Shown: positions 16,092-21,661 of the stretch, piece by piece
Numbering within the stretch: the first letter of the stretch is position 1
Layout of the letters: each line of letters starts with the position of its first letter
NCBI GenBank assembly: GCA_946625925.1
Contig: CAMOTP010000011.1
Span: forward strand, 1-21,661
Direction: 5' to 3'
Source of the DNA: an uncultured Alphaproteobacteria bacterium
Lineage (GTDB): Bacteria; Pseudomonadota; Alphaproteobacteria; Rs-D84
Length of the DNA: 21,661 nt
The notes under the pieces: model-generated
Told to the model about the DNA's origin: nothing
Database searches by the model: none
What the model saw: only the letters and a program-made list of their open reading frames with translations
Program-made: the position numbers and the translations under genes

Positions 16092-16412
16092 ATGGCTTTA
16101 CAACATGCAACTGATGATAATTTTACAGCTACGGTACAAAACGGTTTAACACTTGTAGATTTCTGGGCTACTTGGTGCGGTCCATGTCGCATGTTTGGAC
16201 CTATTTTCGAAACCGTATCTGAAAAGGTTCCTGATGTTAATTTTGTTAAATTCGAAATAGACGAAACAAATCGCGCAACACCAACCAAGTTTGGAATTCG
16301 CAGTATCCCCAGTGTATTGGCTTTTCGTGACGGCACGTTAATCGAGGCTCGCACTGGTTTAATGGACGAAGAAACAGTTATCTCATGGATAAAAGAATTA
16401 CAATCTGCTTAA
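16092..16412 (+). CDS. trxA: Thioredoxin
   Basis: Thioredoxin reduces protein disulfides in the cytoplasm. The 106 residues have DFWATWCGPC with redox Cys29 and Cys32, the conserved FGIRSIPSVLAF with the cis-Pro, and the terminal helix. There is no signal peptide. AAGGAG sits about seven bases before the ATG. It is followed after 16 bases by dksA, likely as one transcript. It diverges from sufS. Confidence 0.95.
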   Translation: MALQHATDDNFTATVQNGLTLVDFWATWCGPCRMFGPIFETVSEKVPDVNFVKFEIDETNRATPTKFGIRSIPSVLAFRDGTLIEARTGLMDEETVISWIKELQSA

Positions 16413-16428
16413 TTTTAAGGATATTACA

Positions 16429-16860
16429 ATGGCAAAAACAGATTATAAAAAAATAGAATTACCAGCAAAATATGTTCCAAAAAAATCTGAACCATATATG
16501 TGTCCAGAACAGAAAGCATATTTTTACCAAATTTTAATTGCACAAAAGCAAGAAATCACTCATGGCAACAATGGTGTATTAAATGCAGTACGCACATCCG
16601 ATGCCGATGAAATTGCGGGTGTTGGTGATGACACTGACAGGGCTTCCCAGGAACAAGCACTGACATTAAATTTACGTATGTCTGAACGCGACAGTAATTT
16701 ATTAAAGAAAGTAAATGCTGCACTGGATAGATTAGAAAATGGAACTTTTGGATACAGTGTCATATCAAATGAGGAAATTGGTATATCTCGTATGCTGGCA
16801 CGCCCATTGGCAACAATGACCGTCGAAGAACAAGAAGAATACGAGGCCAACAGACAATAA
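16429..16860 (+). CDS. dksA: DksA-like transcription factor without zinc-finger cysteines
   Basis: DksA binds the secondary channel of RNA polymerase and works with ppGpp. The 143 residues have the coiled-coil with the tip motif DxxDxA (Asp67, Asp70, Ala72), then LDRLENGTFGYSVISNEEIGISRMLARPLATM. In classical DksA the four zinc cysteines would be at the positions of Ser110, Ser113, Thr131 and Glu134; all are replaced. The IGI.R..ARP core is kept. Low- or no-cysteine DksA forms occur in alphaproteobacteria and may fold without zinc. It follows trxA with AAGGA as ribosome binding site and is ended by a strong terminator. Confidence 0.9.
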   Translation: MAKTDYKKIELPAKYVPKKSEPYMCPEQKAYFYQILIAQKQEITHGNNGVLNAVRTSDADEIAGVGDDTDRASQEQALTLNLRMSERDSNLLKKVNAALDRLENGTFGYSVISNEEIGISRMLARPLATMTVEEQEEYEANRQ

Positions 16861-16874
16861 AAATAAAAACCAAT

Positions 16875-16910
16875 AAAAAATCGGGTTAAATTAATAACCC
16901 GATTTTTTTT
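16875..16910. terminator. Intrinsic terminator after dksA, bidirectional
   Basis: TCGGGTTA (16881-16888) pairs with TAACCCGA (16895-16902) around a 6-base loop. The T-run at 16903-16910 follows, and an A-run precedes for use on the other strand. It ends trxA-dksA and the convergent gene at 16922. Confidence 0.92.
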
Positions 16911-16921
16911 ATTCTTTTGAA

Positions 16922-17245
16922 CTATTCAATCCACATATCAACTAATGTAGTAGTATTATTATCAACAGCTTTCACCTTGGATGTTCTATTTGAATCAGTC
17001 CAACCAACTGTTGTAACCGCCTTGGAACTAGTATCAATCGCGGTACTAGTAGGATTATTACTCAACGTAACGGTCTTACCTGCATTATTTTTGATTTCCA
17101 CTGCACCATTGCTTTTCTGAATAGTCTGTTCAACAAAACCGACAGATGCAACCTTGATACGATCAGCCGCTGAACAAACCCCACTAACCACACAAAAAGT
17201 GCAAGAAAACAACAAAAACTTAAAAGCTGTCACTCTCGATTTCAT
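16922..17245 (-). CDS. Small exported protein of unknown function
   Basis: I do not recognise this 107-residue protein. A signal peptide is clear (cleavage after CSA, about residue 26). The mature part is Thr/Val/Asn-rich with no cysteine, beta-strand-like, and repeats VEI/VTL/TVGW-type strands, as in small periplasmic or surface proteins. A purine-rich AAGGGAAG lies about ten bases before the ATG, inside a near-palindrome (17259-17274). It is the last gene of the thrS-to-tatA minus-strand group but is separated from tatA by 66 bases and ends at the shared terminator. Confidence 0.7.
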   Translation of the reverse strand: MKSRVTAFKFLLFSCTFCVVSGVCSAADRIKVASVGFVEQTIQKSNGAVEIKNNAGKTVTLSNNPTSTAIDTSSKAVTTVGWTDSNRTSKVKAVDNNTTTLVDMWIE

Positions 17246-17258
17246 AACTTACTTTCTT

Positions 17259-17274
17259 CCCTTGTTAATAAGGG
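17259..17274. promoter_or_regulatory. Near-palindrome overlapping a ribosome binding site
   Basis: CCCTTGTTAATAAGGG is a 16-base dyad with one mismatched pair (G-T in the centre region). On the minus strand its downstream arm supplies the AAGGG of the ribosome binding site for the gene at 16922-17245. Either an RNA hairpin hides the site or a protein binds the DNA. Confidence 0.5.
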
Positions 17275-17311
17275 TAGTAAATTTTATGAAACCAATGCAA
17301 GCATAAAAATA

Positions 17312-17566
17312 CTATTTTTTAATTTTATTTTTACTTTTGCTCACAGTCACAGATTTTTTGGCTTTTTTAACAGGCTTTTTTACTGTTTTTGGCGCAACTT
17401 CAGACGACTTTTCATCTTTATCGGATTTATTTTTTAATTCACTTTTAAAAACATTTATCCCATTCGCCAAATTTCTCATCATTGTTGGAATTTTGTTATG
17501 ACCAAACAAAATCACCAACAAAACAACTATAACCAGAATTTCAGCCCAACCTAATCTACCGAACAT
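17312..17566 (-). CDS. tatA: Twin-arginine translocase subunit TatA
   Basis: TatA forms the pore or patch through which folded Tat substrates cross. The 84 residues have the N-terminal helix MFGRLGWAEILVIVVLLVILFG, the hinge FGHNKIP, an amphipathic helix (MMRNLANGINVFKSELK) and a Lys-rich tail. The FG-x-x-K hinge and F-K motif separate TatA from TatB. A strong GAGGAG lies eight bases before the ATG. It follows the SPOR gene by 17 bases. In many alphaproteobacteria nagZ and scpAB lie between the SPOR gene and tatA and tatB follows; here those genes are missing and tatBC lie 8.4 kb away. Confidence 0.92.
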   Translation of the reverse strand: MFGRLGWAEILVIVVLLVILFGHNKIPTMMRNLANGINVFKSELKNKSDKDEKSSEVAPKTVKKPVKKAKKSVTVSKSKNKIKK

Positions 17567-17583
17567 CTTATATGCTCCTCAGT

Positions 17584-18396
17584 TTATCTTGCAACATAAC
17601 AATCCAAGCCATCGGATTTGGCATTACGACAAAAACCATTGGCTTCATTAGAACTACTAAACGCGACACGCAATCTGTATGTTGTACGGCCATCTTTCAA
17701 CACCGATGCTAAAACAACAAATTGTTTACCTGCAAACAAACTGCTGTGGGCTGCACGTATTTTTTGTCCCGCAGCATTAGCCGCATCACGCGTAGCATAC
17801 GAACCAAACTGAACGTACCAACCTGCGCCACCAGATGTTTTCTCTACCTTTTTGGCGACAGGTTTCGCCACCGGTTTAGAAACAGGTTTCGAAGTTGTCG
17901 TCTTTGCTGCTGTTTCTTTTTTAACGACCTTGACCACAGGCTTCATTTCTGCCCTTGGCTGAGATTCAACTTTATTCGGATTAAACACAACTTCGCGTCT
18001 ATCTTCTACGACACGAACATTTGGTTCTGGTTCAACCACAGGTGCTGGTTTTACTTCCTCTGGTTTTGGTTGCACCTGAACAGGCATTGGTTGTTCAACC
18101 TTGTTTTCAGGGATTGGTAACGGTTGTGGATTAACATCCGGCATTGGCATATCACCACCATCAACAACAACCTCGGGTTCAGCATCTAAATTAATTTCCA
18201 CAGACGAAGACGAACCACTGGAAACTGTTCGCACAATAATATATGTGGCCAGCGCAATCACAACCAAACCGATTCCCAACAACAACCATGGCTTTCTTGG
18301 ACGTGGACTGGTAAACGCAACCTCTGGCAAAGAATCAGATGCATCTGCATCTAAATCTAATAAATCCAAATTTGTAGTATTGTCTTCGTTATTCAT
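17584..18396 (-). CDS. SPOR-domain membrane protein (FtsN-like)
   Basis: This 270-residue bitopic protein has an acidic cytoplasmic N-terminus, one membrane helix at about 37-56, a long Pro/Glu/Val- then Lys-rich periplasmic linker, and a C-terminal SPOR domain at about 193-270 (GGAGWYVQFGSYATRDAANAAGQKIR ... LRVAFSSSNEANGFCRNAKSDGLDCYVAR). SPOR domains bind glycan strands lacking stem peptides at the division septum. The layout fits an FtsN-like division protein or the SPOR protein found beside tatA in alphaproteobacteria. The two Cys in the SPOR domain may form a disulfide, as in E. coli FtsN. Its promoter and ribosome binding site are embedded in a perfect dyad (18404-18430). Confidence 0.88.
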   Translation of the reverse strand: MNNEDNTTNLDLLDLDADASDSLPEVAFTSPRPRKPWLLLGIGLVVIALATYIIVRTVSSGSSSSVEINLDAEPEVVVDGGDMPMPDVNPQPLPIPENKVEQPMPVQVQPKPEEVKPAPVVEPEPNVRVVEDRREVVFNPNKVESQPRAEMKPVVKVVKKETAAKTTTSKPVSKPVAKPVAKKVEKTSGGAGWYVQFGSYATRDAANAAGQKIRAAHSSLFAGKQFVVLASVLKDGRTTYRLRVAFSSSNEANGFCRNAKSDGLDCYVAR

Positions 18397-18403
18397 AAAA
18401 AAC

Positions 18404-18430
18404 TCCCTTAGATTTTCCTTATCTAAGGGA
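18404..18430. promoter_or_regulatory. Perfect 10-bp inverted repeat at the SPOR gene start site
   Basis: TCCCTTAGAT (18404-18413) and ATCTAAGGGA (18421-18430) are exact reverse complements around a 7-base loop. The dyad follows the -10 directly and its right arm on the minus strand contains the AAGGGAG ribosome binding site. The predicted start near 18425 falls inside the first arm, so only six or so pairs would form in the RNA. A repressor operator at +1 is therefore as likely as an RNA hairpin that hides the ribosome binding site. Confidence 0.7.
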
Positions 18431-18431
18431 T

Positions 18432-18460
18432 ATTATATCATAAAAAATCCACTAAAACAA
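18432..18460 (-). promoter_or_regulatory. Extended -10 promoter of the SPOR-tatA genes
   Basis: Minus-strand TTGTTT (18455-18460), 17 bases, TATAAT (18432-18437) with the upstream TG giving TGATATAAT at 18432-18440. The dyad 18404-18430 begins one base after the -10. Confidence 0.7.
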
Positions 18461-18475
18461 ATTACAACAGCATTT

Positions 18476-18604
18476 TTATTTTGGCATCTGACCAAAATGA
18501 GGTGGCACAATCAATTTTTGATTTTGTTCAACAATTGGTTCTACCTCACAATTACAACAACCCGCCAAACTGACCAAAGTTAAAATTAACAACAACTTTT
18601 TCAT
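18476..18604 (-). CDS. Tiny lipoprotein, BamF/DUF3035-like motif
   Basis: A 42-residue ORF runs from ATG at 18604 to TAA at 18476. A strong AAAGGAG lies five bases before the ATG. The signal peptide MKKLLLILTLVSLAGC has the lipobox LAGC with Cys16 as the lipidated residue, followed by another Cys and a third at 19. The mature part is only 27 residues and ends LIVPPHFGQMPK. The (L/V)xVPPxF..xP pattern recalls the motif in alphaproteobacterial BamF and DUF3035 lipoproteins, which belong to the BAM outer-membrane assembly complex. That link is a pattern match from memory, not a search result. It follows thrS and a hairpin, and precedes the SPOR promoter. Confidence 0.72.
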   Translation of the reverse strand: MKKLLLILTLVSLAGCCNCEVEPIVEQNQKLIVPPHFGQMPK

Positions 18605-18628
18605 AAAATCTCCTTTTAACTTAATTAT

Positions 18629-18650
18629 GCCCCAATCGTTTGATTGGGGC
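18629..18650. other. Strong hairpin between thrS and the tiny lipoprotein gene
   Basis: GCCCCAATC (18629-18637) pairs perfectly with GATTGGGGC (18642-18650) around a 4-base loop. No T-run follows on the minus strand (ATAATTAAG), so it is not a classical terminator; it could be an RNA 3' stabiliser or a partial or Rho-assisted terminator for thrS. Confidence 0.65.
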
Positions 18651-18659
18651 AACCAGATT

Positions 18660-20393
18660 TTAAGCAGGCATTTTTACATCATTTGCCATTTGATTAACAA
18701 ATTCAGACAAAGCAATCACATCTTGCTGTTCAACACCTAACCGACGCAACGTGACCGTTTTATCATTTTGTTCTTTTTCACCAACAACAGCAATTATTGG
18801 AGTTTTAATCAAAGACAATTCACGTACTTTGTAATTTACCTTTTCGTCACGCAAATCTGCACGTGCCCACACACCGTTTGCACGCAAATCTGCAACAACC
18901 TGCTCTGCATATTCACGATATTTTTCAGATACCGGAACAACAACAACTGGTTCTGGTGACAACCATAATGGCAAATTACCACCCGTTGACTCTAACAATA
19001 TACCCATAAAGCGTTCAATAGAACCCAACATTGCACGATGCAACATAATTGGACGATGTTTTTCACCATCTTCACCAATATAAGACAAATCGAATCTTTC
19101 TGGCAAATTCATATCTAATTGCACCGTACCACACTGCCATACACGTCCCATAGAATCTTTTAAATAATTATCGATTTTTGGACCATAGAAAGCGGCATCA
19201 TTTTCAGCGATTTCGTATTCAATACCATTTGCATCCAATGCGTGTTTTAACGCACCTTCGGCTTTATCCCATACTTCATCTGTACCGATACGGAATTCAG
19301 AAAGTGGACGCGTTGCCAACTTCATCGTAATTTTATCAAACCCGAATTTATTATAAATATCTTTGATGAAACGCAAGATTTTAACAACCTCGGATTCTAA
19401 TTGTTCTTCCGTACAGAAAATATGGGCATCGTCCTGGGTAAATTCACGAACACGCATCAAACCGGCCAACGAACCTGCGGCCTCGTAACGATTAACCTTA
19501 CCAAATTCAGCCAAATACATTGGCAAATCTTTATAAGATTTAATTCCCTGACCGAATACCAACATTCCACCAGGACAAGACATAGGCTTTACACAGAACA
19601 CCTTGCCATCTTGGGTTGTACCAGAATAATTATGTGCACCATATTTTGCCCAATGTCCACTGCGTTCCCACAAACATCTATCCATAACAGATGGCGTAGA
19701 AATTTCCAAATAACCTGACATTTCCTGACGATGACGAATGTATTCAATCAAACGACGATAAATTTTGAATCCTTTATCGTGCCAAAACACCGCCCCAGGT
19801 GCATATTCTGGTTCAAAATGGAACAAATCCATCTCGCGACCCAACTTACGATTATCACGTTGTGCGGCTTCTTCTTGCATTTTCAAGAATGCTTCTAATT
19901 CTTCCTTGCTAGCAAAAGCATCAACATAGATTCTTTGCAACATTTTATTTTTAGAATCACCCTTCCAATATGCCCCAGCAACCGTTCTAATTTTAAATCC
20001 ATCACGTGGCAAATCTTTTGAAGATTCAACGTGTGGACCACGACACAAATCTGTAAAATCACGAAAAGTATAAATTGATAACTTTTCGCCTGCTGCATCA
20101 TACTCATTCAACCATTCCATTTTATATGGTTGATCTGCAAATATCTGCTTTGCTTCGGCCAAATCGACAATTTTTTGTTCAAATCGACCATTTGATTTAA
20201 TCAACTCGCGCATTTCTTTTTCAATAGCAGCAAAATCTTCTTCTGAAAATCTGTAATCTGTATCGAAATCATAATAAAAACCATTTTCAATAGCCGGTCC
20301 ACCCGCAAATTTTACATCAGGATGTAATTTCTTGACGGCTGCAGCCATAACGTGCGCCAACGAGTGACGAATTAATTCAATTGGATAAGACAT
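18660..20393 (-). CDS. thrS: Threonyl-tRNA synthetase, TGS-less
   Basis: ThrRS charges tRNA-Thr and edits mischarged serine. This protein is 577 residues from the ATG at 20393, which has AGAGG eight bases upstream; an upstream TTG (20399) is too close to that site. The usual N-terminal TGS domain of about 60 residues is missing: the protein begins at the editing domain, with HSLAH at 10-14. The editing domain continues to TDLCRGPHV. The class II catalytic core follows, with zinc ligands in MSCPGG (Cys), DDAHIF (His) and LHRAMLGS (His), and the C-terminal anticodon-binding domain starts near PVVVVPVSEKY. Everything else is intact, so it should be active. It is transcribed from a good promoter and followed by a hairpin and the tiny lipoprotein gene. 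Confidence 0.95.
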   Translation of the reverse strand: MSYPIELIRHSLAHVMAAAVKKLHPDVKFAGGPAIENGFYYDFDTDYRFSEEDFAAIEKEMRELIKSNGRFEQKIVDLAEAKQIFADQPYKMEWLNEYDAAGEKLSIYTFRDFTDLCRGPHVESSKDLPRDGFKIRTVAGAYWKGDSKNKMLQRIYVDAFASKEELEAFLKMQEEAAQRDNRKLGREMDLFHFEPEYAPGAVFWHDKGFKIYRRLIEYIRHRQEMSGYLEISTPSVMDRCLWERSGHWAKYGAHNYSGTTQDGKVFCVKPMSCPGGMLVFGQGIKSYKDLPMYLAEFGKVNRYEAAGSLAGLMRVREFTQDDAHIFCTEEQLESEVVKILRFIKDIYNKFGFDKITMKLATRPLSEFRIGTDEVWDKAEGALKHALDANGIEYEIAENDAAFYGPKIDNYLKDSMGRVWQCGTVQLDMNLPERFDLSYIGEDGEKHRPIMLHRAMLGSIERFMGILLESTGGNLPLWLSPEPVVVVPVSEKYREYAEQVVADLRANGVWARADLRDEKVNYKVRELSLIKTPIIAVVGEKEQNDKTVTLRRLGVEQQDVIALSEFVNQMANDVKMPA

Positions 20394-20440
20394 AATCAAT
20401 ACCTCTATTTTTTCAGTTTTAATTAAATAAATTGTTTTGA

Positions 20441-20469
20441 ATTATAATACGCACAATTGTTTAGTGCAA
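20441..20469 (-). promoter_or_regulatory. Sigma-70 promoter of thrS
   Basis: Minus-strand TTGCAC (20464-20469), a 17-base spacer and TATAAT (20441-20446). The start near 20434 gives a leader of about 41 bases. No T-box or other known leader structure is visible in it. Confidence 0.75.
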
Positions 20470-20482
20470 GATAGAAAACACG

Positions 20483-20495
20483 CCCCCCAAGGGGG
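20483..20495. repeat. C6-AA-G5 inverted repeat
   Basis: CCCCCC then AA then GGGGG stands out in AT-rich DNA, 14 bases upstream of the thrS -35. The 2-base centre would need to open to form a hairpin. Function is unknown; a protein binding site or a remnant terminator are possible. Confidence 0.4.
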
Positions 20496-20545
20496 TTGTA
20501 AAATAGGTAGTGGTGAAAAAGAATAATTTATCTAACATCATGCCA

Positions 20546-20586
20546 TTATGATAAAACAATCTATCAAGAAAGTCAACCTATCATAA
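20546..20586. repeat. Spaced inverted repeat TTATGATA / TATCATAA
   Basis: TTATGATA (20546-20553) and TATCATAA (20579-20586) are exact reverse complements 25 bases apart. A further TATGAT-AGA-ATCATA dyad lies over the -10 at about 20615-20629. They may be operator sites for the gene at 20659, but chance is possible in AT-rich DNA. Confidence 0.35.
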
Positions 20587-20615
20587 AACTTTAATTATGA
20601 AAATCAGCAAAAATA

Positions 20616-20624
20616 TGATAGAAT
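20616..20624 (+). promoter_or_regulatory. Extended -10 promoter of the Cys-rich gene
   Basis: TGATAGAAT on the plus strand, one base from the TGATATAAT form elsewhere. The -35 is weak. The start near 20631 leaves a leader of about 28 bases with GAGGGG (20645-20650) as ribosome binding site. Confidence 0.5.
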
Positions 20625-20658
20625 CATAACAAGGCAATCGCTTTGAGGGGATATAGGA

Positions 20659-21661
20659 ATGAAAAAATTTTTGATTTTGCTTTCTGTTGTATTCAGTATA
20701 TTTTGCATAGTCCCGACATATGCCACAGATAATGCATTTGAAGAATGCGCCCCTGGCGATGACGAATGTCGCAGACGTGGTGGTGGACAACCCGTTGGGC
20801 ACTGTGATAAAAAACATGATAAAGTCGGCACAGATTGCACAAAACGATTAGACCAAACCAAGGTGCAACATGCAGAATGTGCTGTTAACAACAAAAAAGG
20901 GGATTTGAGTTGTACTACATTATGTTGCAAAAAACCATATTATCTAAAATTTGATGACCACGGTGTATCTTTGGGTATATGCGTCACAAAAGCCCAGGCC
21001 ATCAAAGATTGTGGCACATGCATATCTGGTAATTGTGAACCAATATTTGAAGAAAATACAACATATAACAATTGCAATCAACACCTCTTCAAGGGTTGCC
21101 AACCAAAACAATCTATCACACCAATAACACCTGCCCCAGTAATTATCCCGGACGAACCACCTGCTATTGTACCAGTTATCCCTGATACTGATTCAGATGA
21201 AGAACCTGTCGAACCAACAATTATCGAACAAGATTCTGATTGCACACTGGAATTTTCAAGTGGCAACCCACTAACTATTTCAAATGTATATATTGCCGCA
21301 TCAAAAAAACAGAATAATGACTCAATGGAAACCAGTTTTTATGACAGAATCCAAAACACAATCTGGCAGAATCATACCAGTTCAGGACCAAACTATAAAC
21401 CCGACATTCCAAATTTATCTGAATTAATAAAAATAAATGACATAGATATACCTGCCGAACAGCAGGCACAATTAAAAACCGCAGTATATATATCGTTTAC
21501 GTGCAGCGATAAACAACTCCAAATTCATCAACCCAACGAATCAGTTATCCATGACACACCACCAACCCCTGGCAAACCAACAGTTATCCTGACAACATGT
21601 TCTGAACACGGGTGTTTTGACCCAACAACATTTATGTTATTAGACGAAATTTTGGAAAAAC
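20659..21661 (+). CDS. Cys-rich exported protein, partial (runs off the window)
   Basis: The frame opens at ATG 20659 and stays open for at least 334 codons to the window end, so the C-terminus is missing. A signal peptide (MKKFLILLSVVFSIFCIVPTYA) is followed by a region with 14 cysteines in about 125 residues (EEC, DEC, GHC, TDC, AEC, LSC, TLCC, GIC, KDCGTC, GNC, NNC, KGC), which implies many disulfides. Next comes a Pro/acidic linker (TPITPAPVIIPDEPPAIVP) and then a region with fewer cysteines (DCTLEF, FTCSD, TTCSEHGC) ending inside the frame. I do not recognise the family. GAGGGG eight bases before the ATG supports the start. It is divergent from thrS. Its Thr/Asn/Pro-rich style resembles the other exported unknowns here. 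A surface or periplasmic location is likely; the role is unknown. Confidence 0.8.
   Translation, partial: MKKFLILLSVVFSIFCIVPTYATDNAFEECAPGDDECRRRGGGQPVGHCDKKHDKVGTDCTKRLDQTKVQHAECAVNNKKGDLSCTTLCCKKPYYLKFDDHGVSLGICVTKAQAIKDCGTCISGNCEPIFEENTTYNNCNQHLFKGCQPKQSITPITPAPVIIPDEPPAIVPVIPDTDSDEEPVEPTIIEQDSDCTLEFSSGNPLTISNVYIAASKKQNNDSMETSFYDRIQNTIWQNHTSSGPNYKPDIPNLSELIKINDIDIPAEQQAQLKTAVYISFTCSDKQLQIHQPNESVIHDTPPTPGKPTVILTTCSEHGCFDPTTFMLLDEILEK

Noticed and set aside
20483..20495. C6-AA-G5 as an intrinsic terminator
   Set aside because: The loop is too short and no T-run follows on either strand within a few bases; no upstream gene needs it.

Overview
The window is AT-rich, densely packed DNA from a Gram-negative bacterium. 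The gene set points to an alphaproteobacterium: an OmpA-type lipoprotein, an LptC/LptB exporter, LolA, split Tat genes with a SPOR protein beside tatA, SufT/SufE/SufS, a LysM-M23 lipoprotein after tatC, and a tiny lipoprotein with a BamF/DUF3035-like motif. The low GC, short spacers and many secreted Cys-containing proteins of unknown function would suit an uncultured, host-associated lineage with a reduced genome. That placement is inference; no rRNA or phylogenetic marker tree was available.

Layout. Positions 1-2739 (minus) carry a small unknown ORF with a near-consensus promoter, an OmpA-domain lipoprotein and an exported unknown protein. Positions 2826-4030 (plus) are lptC-lptB, overlapping by ATGA and with no lptA between them. 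Positions 4111-6062 (plus) hold two exported unknown proteins, the first with a degenerate OmpA-like domain, closed by a bidirectional terminator that also serves tRNA-Lys(CUU). From 16018 down to 6232 runs one long minus-strand block: sufS, sufT, sufE, ftsL, ftsI, recJ, a DHH phosphoesterase, lolA, tatB, tatC and a LysM-M23 lipoprotein. Its genes touch or overlap, with internal promoters before recJ and the LysM-M23 gene and possibly before ftsL. Positions 16092-16860 (plus) are trxA and a cysteine-less DksA, ended by a terminator. From 20393 down to 16922 (minus) come thrS without a TGS domain, a 42-residue lipoprotein, a SPOR protein, tatA and a small exported protein. At 20659 (plus) a Cys-rich exported protein starts and runs off the window.

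Together the recognised genes serve the cell envelope: LPS export (LptB/C), lipoprotein transport (LolA), folded-protein export (TatABC), division and wall remodelling (FtsL, FtsI, SPOR, NlpD-like), and envelope anchoring (OmpA type). Iron-sulfur assembly, DNA repair, RNA turnover, stringent-type control and translation genes sit among them.

The most notable signals are: a recurring extended -10 element (TGATATAAT or TGATAGAAT), in one case so close to the ATG that the mRNA looks leaderless; perfect or near-perfect dyads overlapping the ribosome binding sites of two minus-strand exported or membrane proteins; a minimal BamF-like lipoprotein; a TGS-less ThrRS; a DksA with none of its zinc-finger cysteines; and a Cys-rich secreted protein cut by the window edge. 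There is no IS element, CRISPR array, phage gene or recognisable defence system. No gene-free stretch exceeds 300 bases; the longest, 20394-20658, holds two promoters and inverted repeats.
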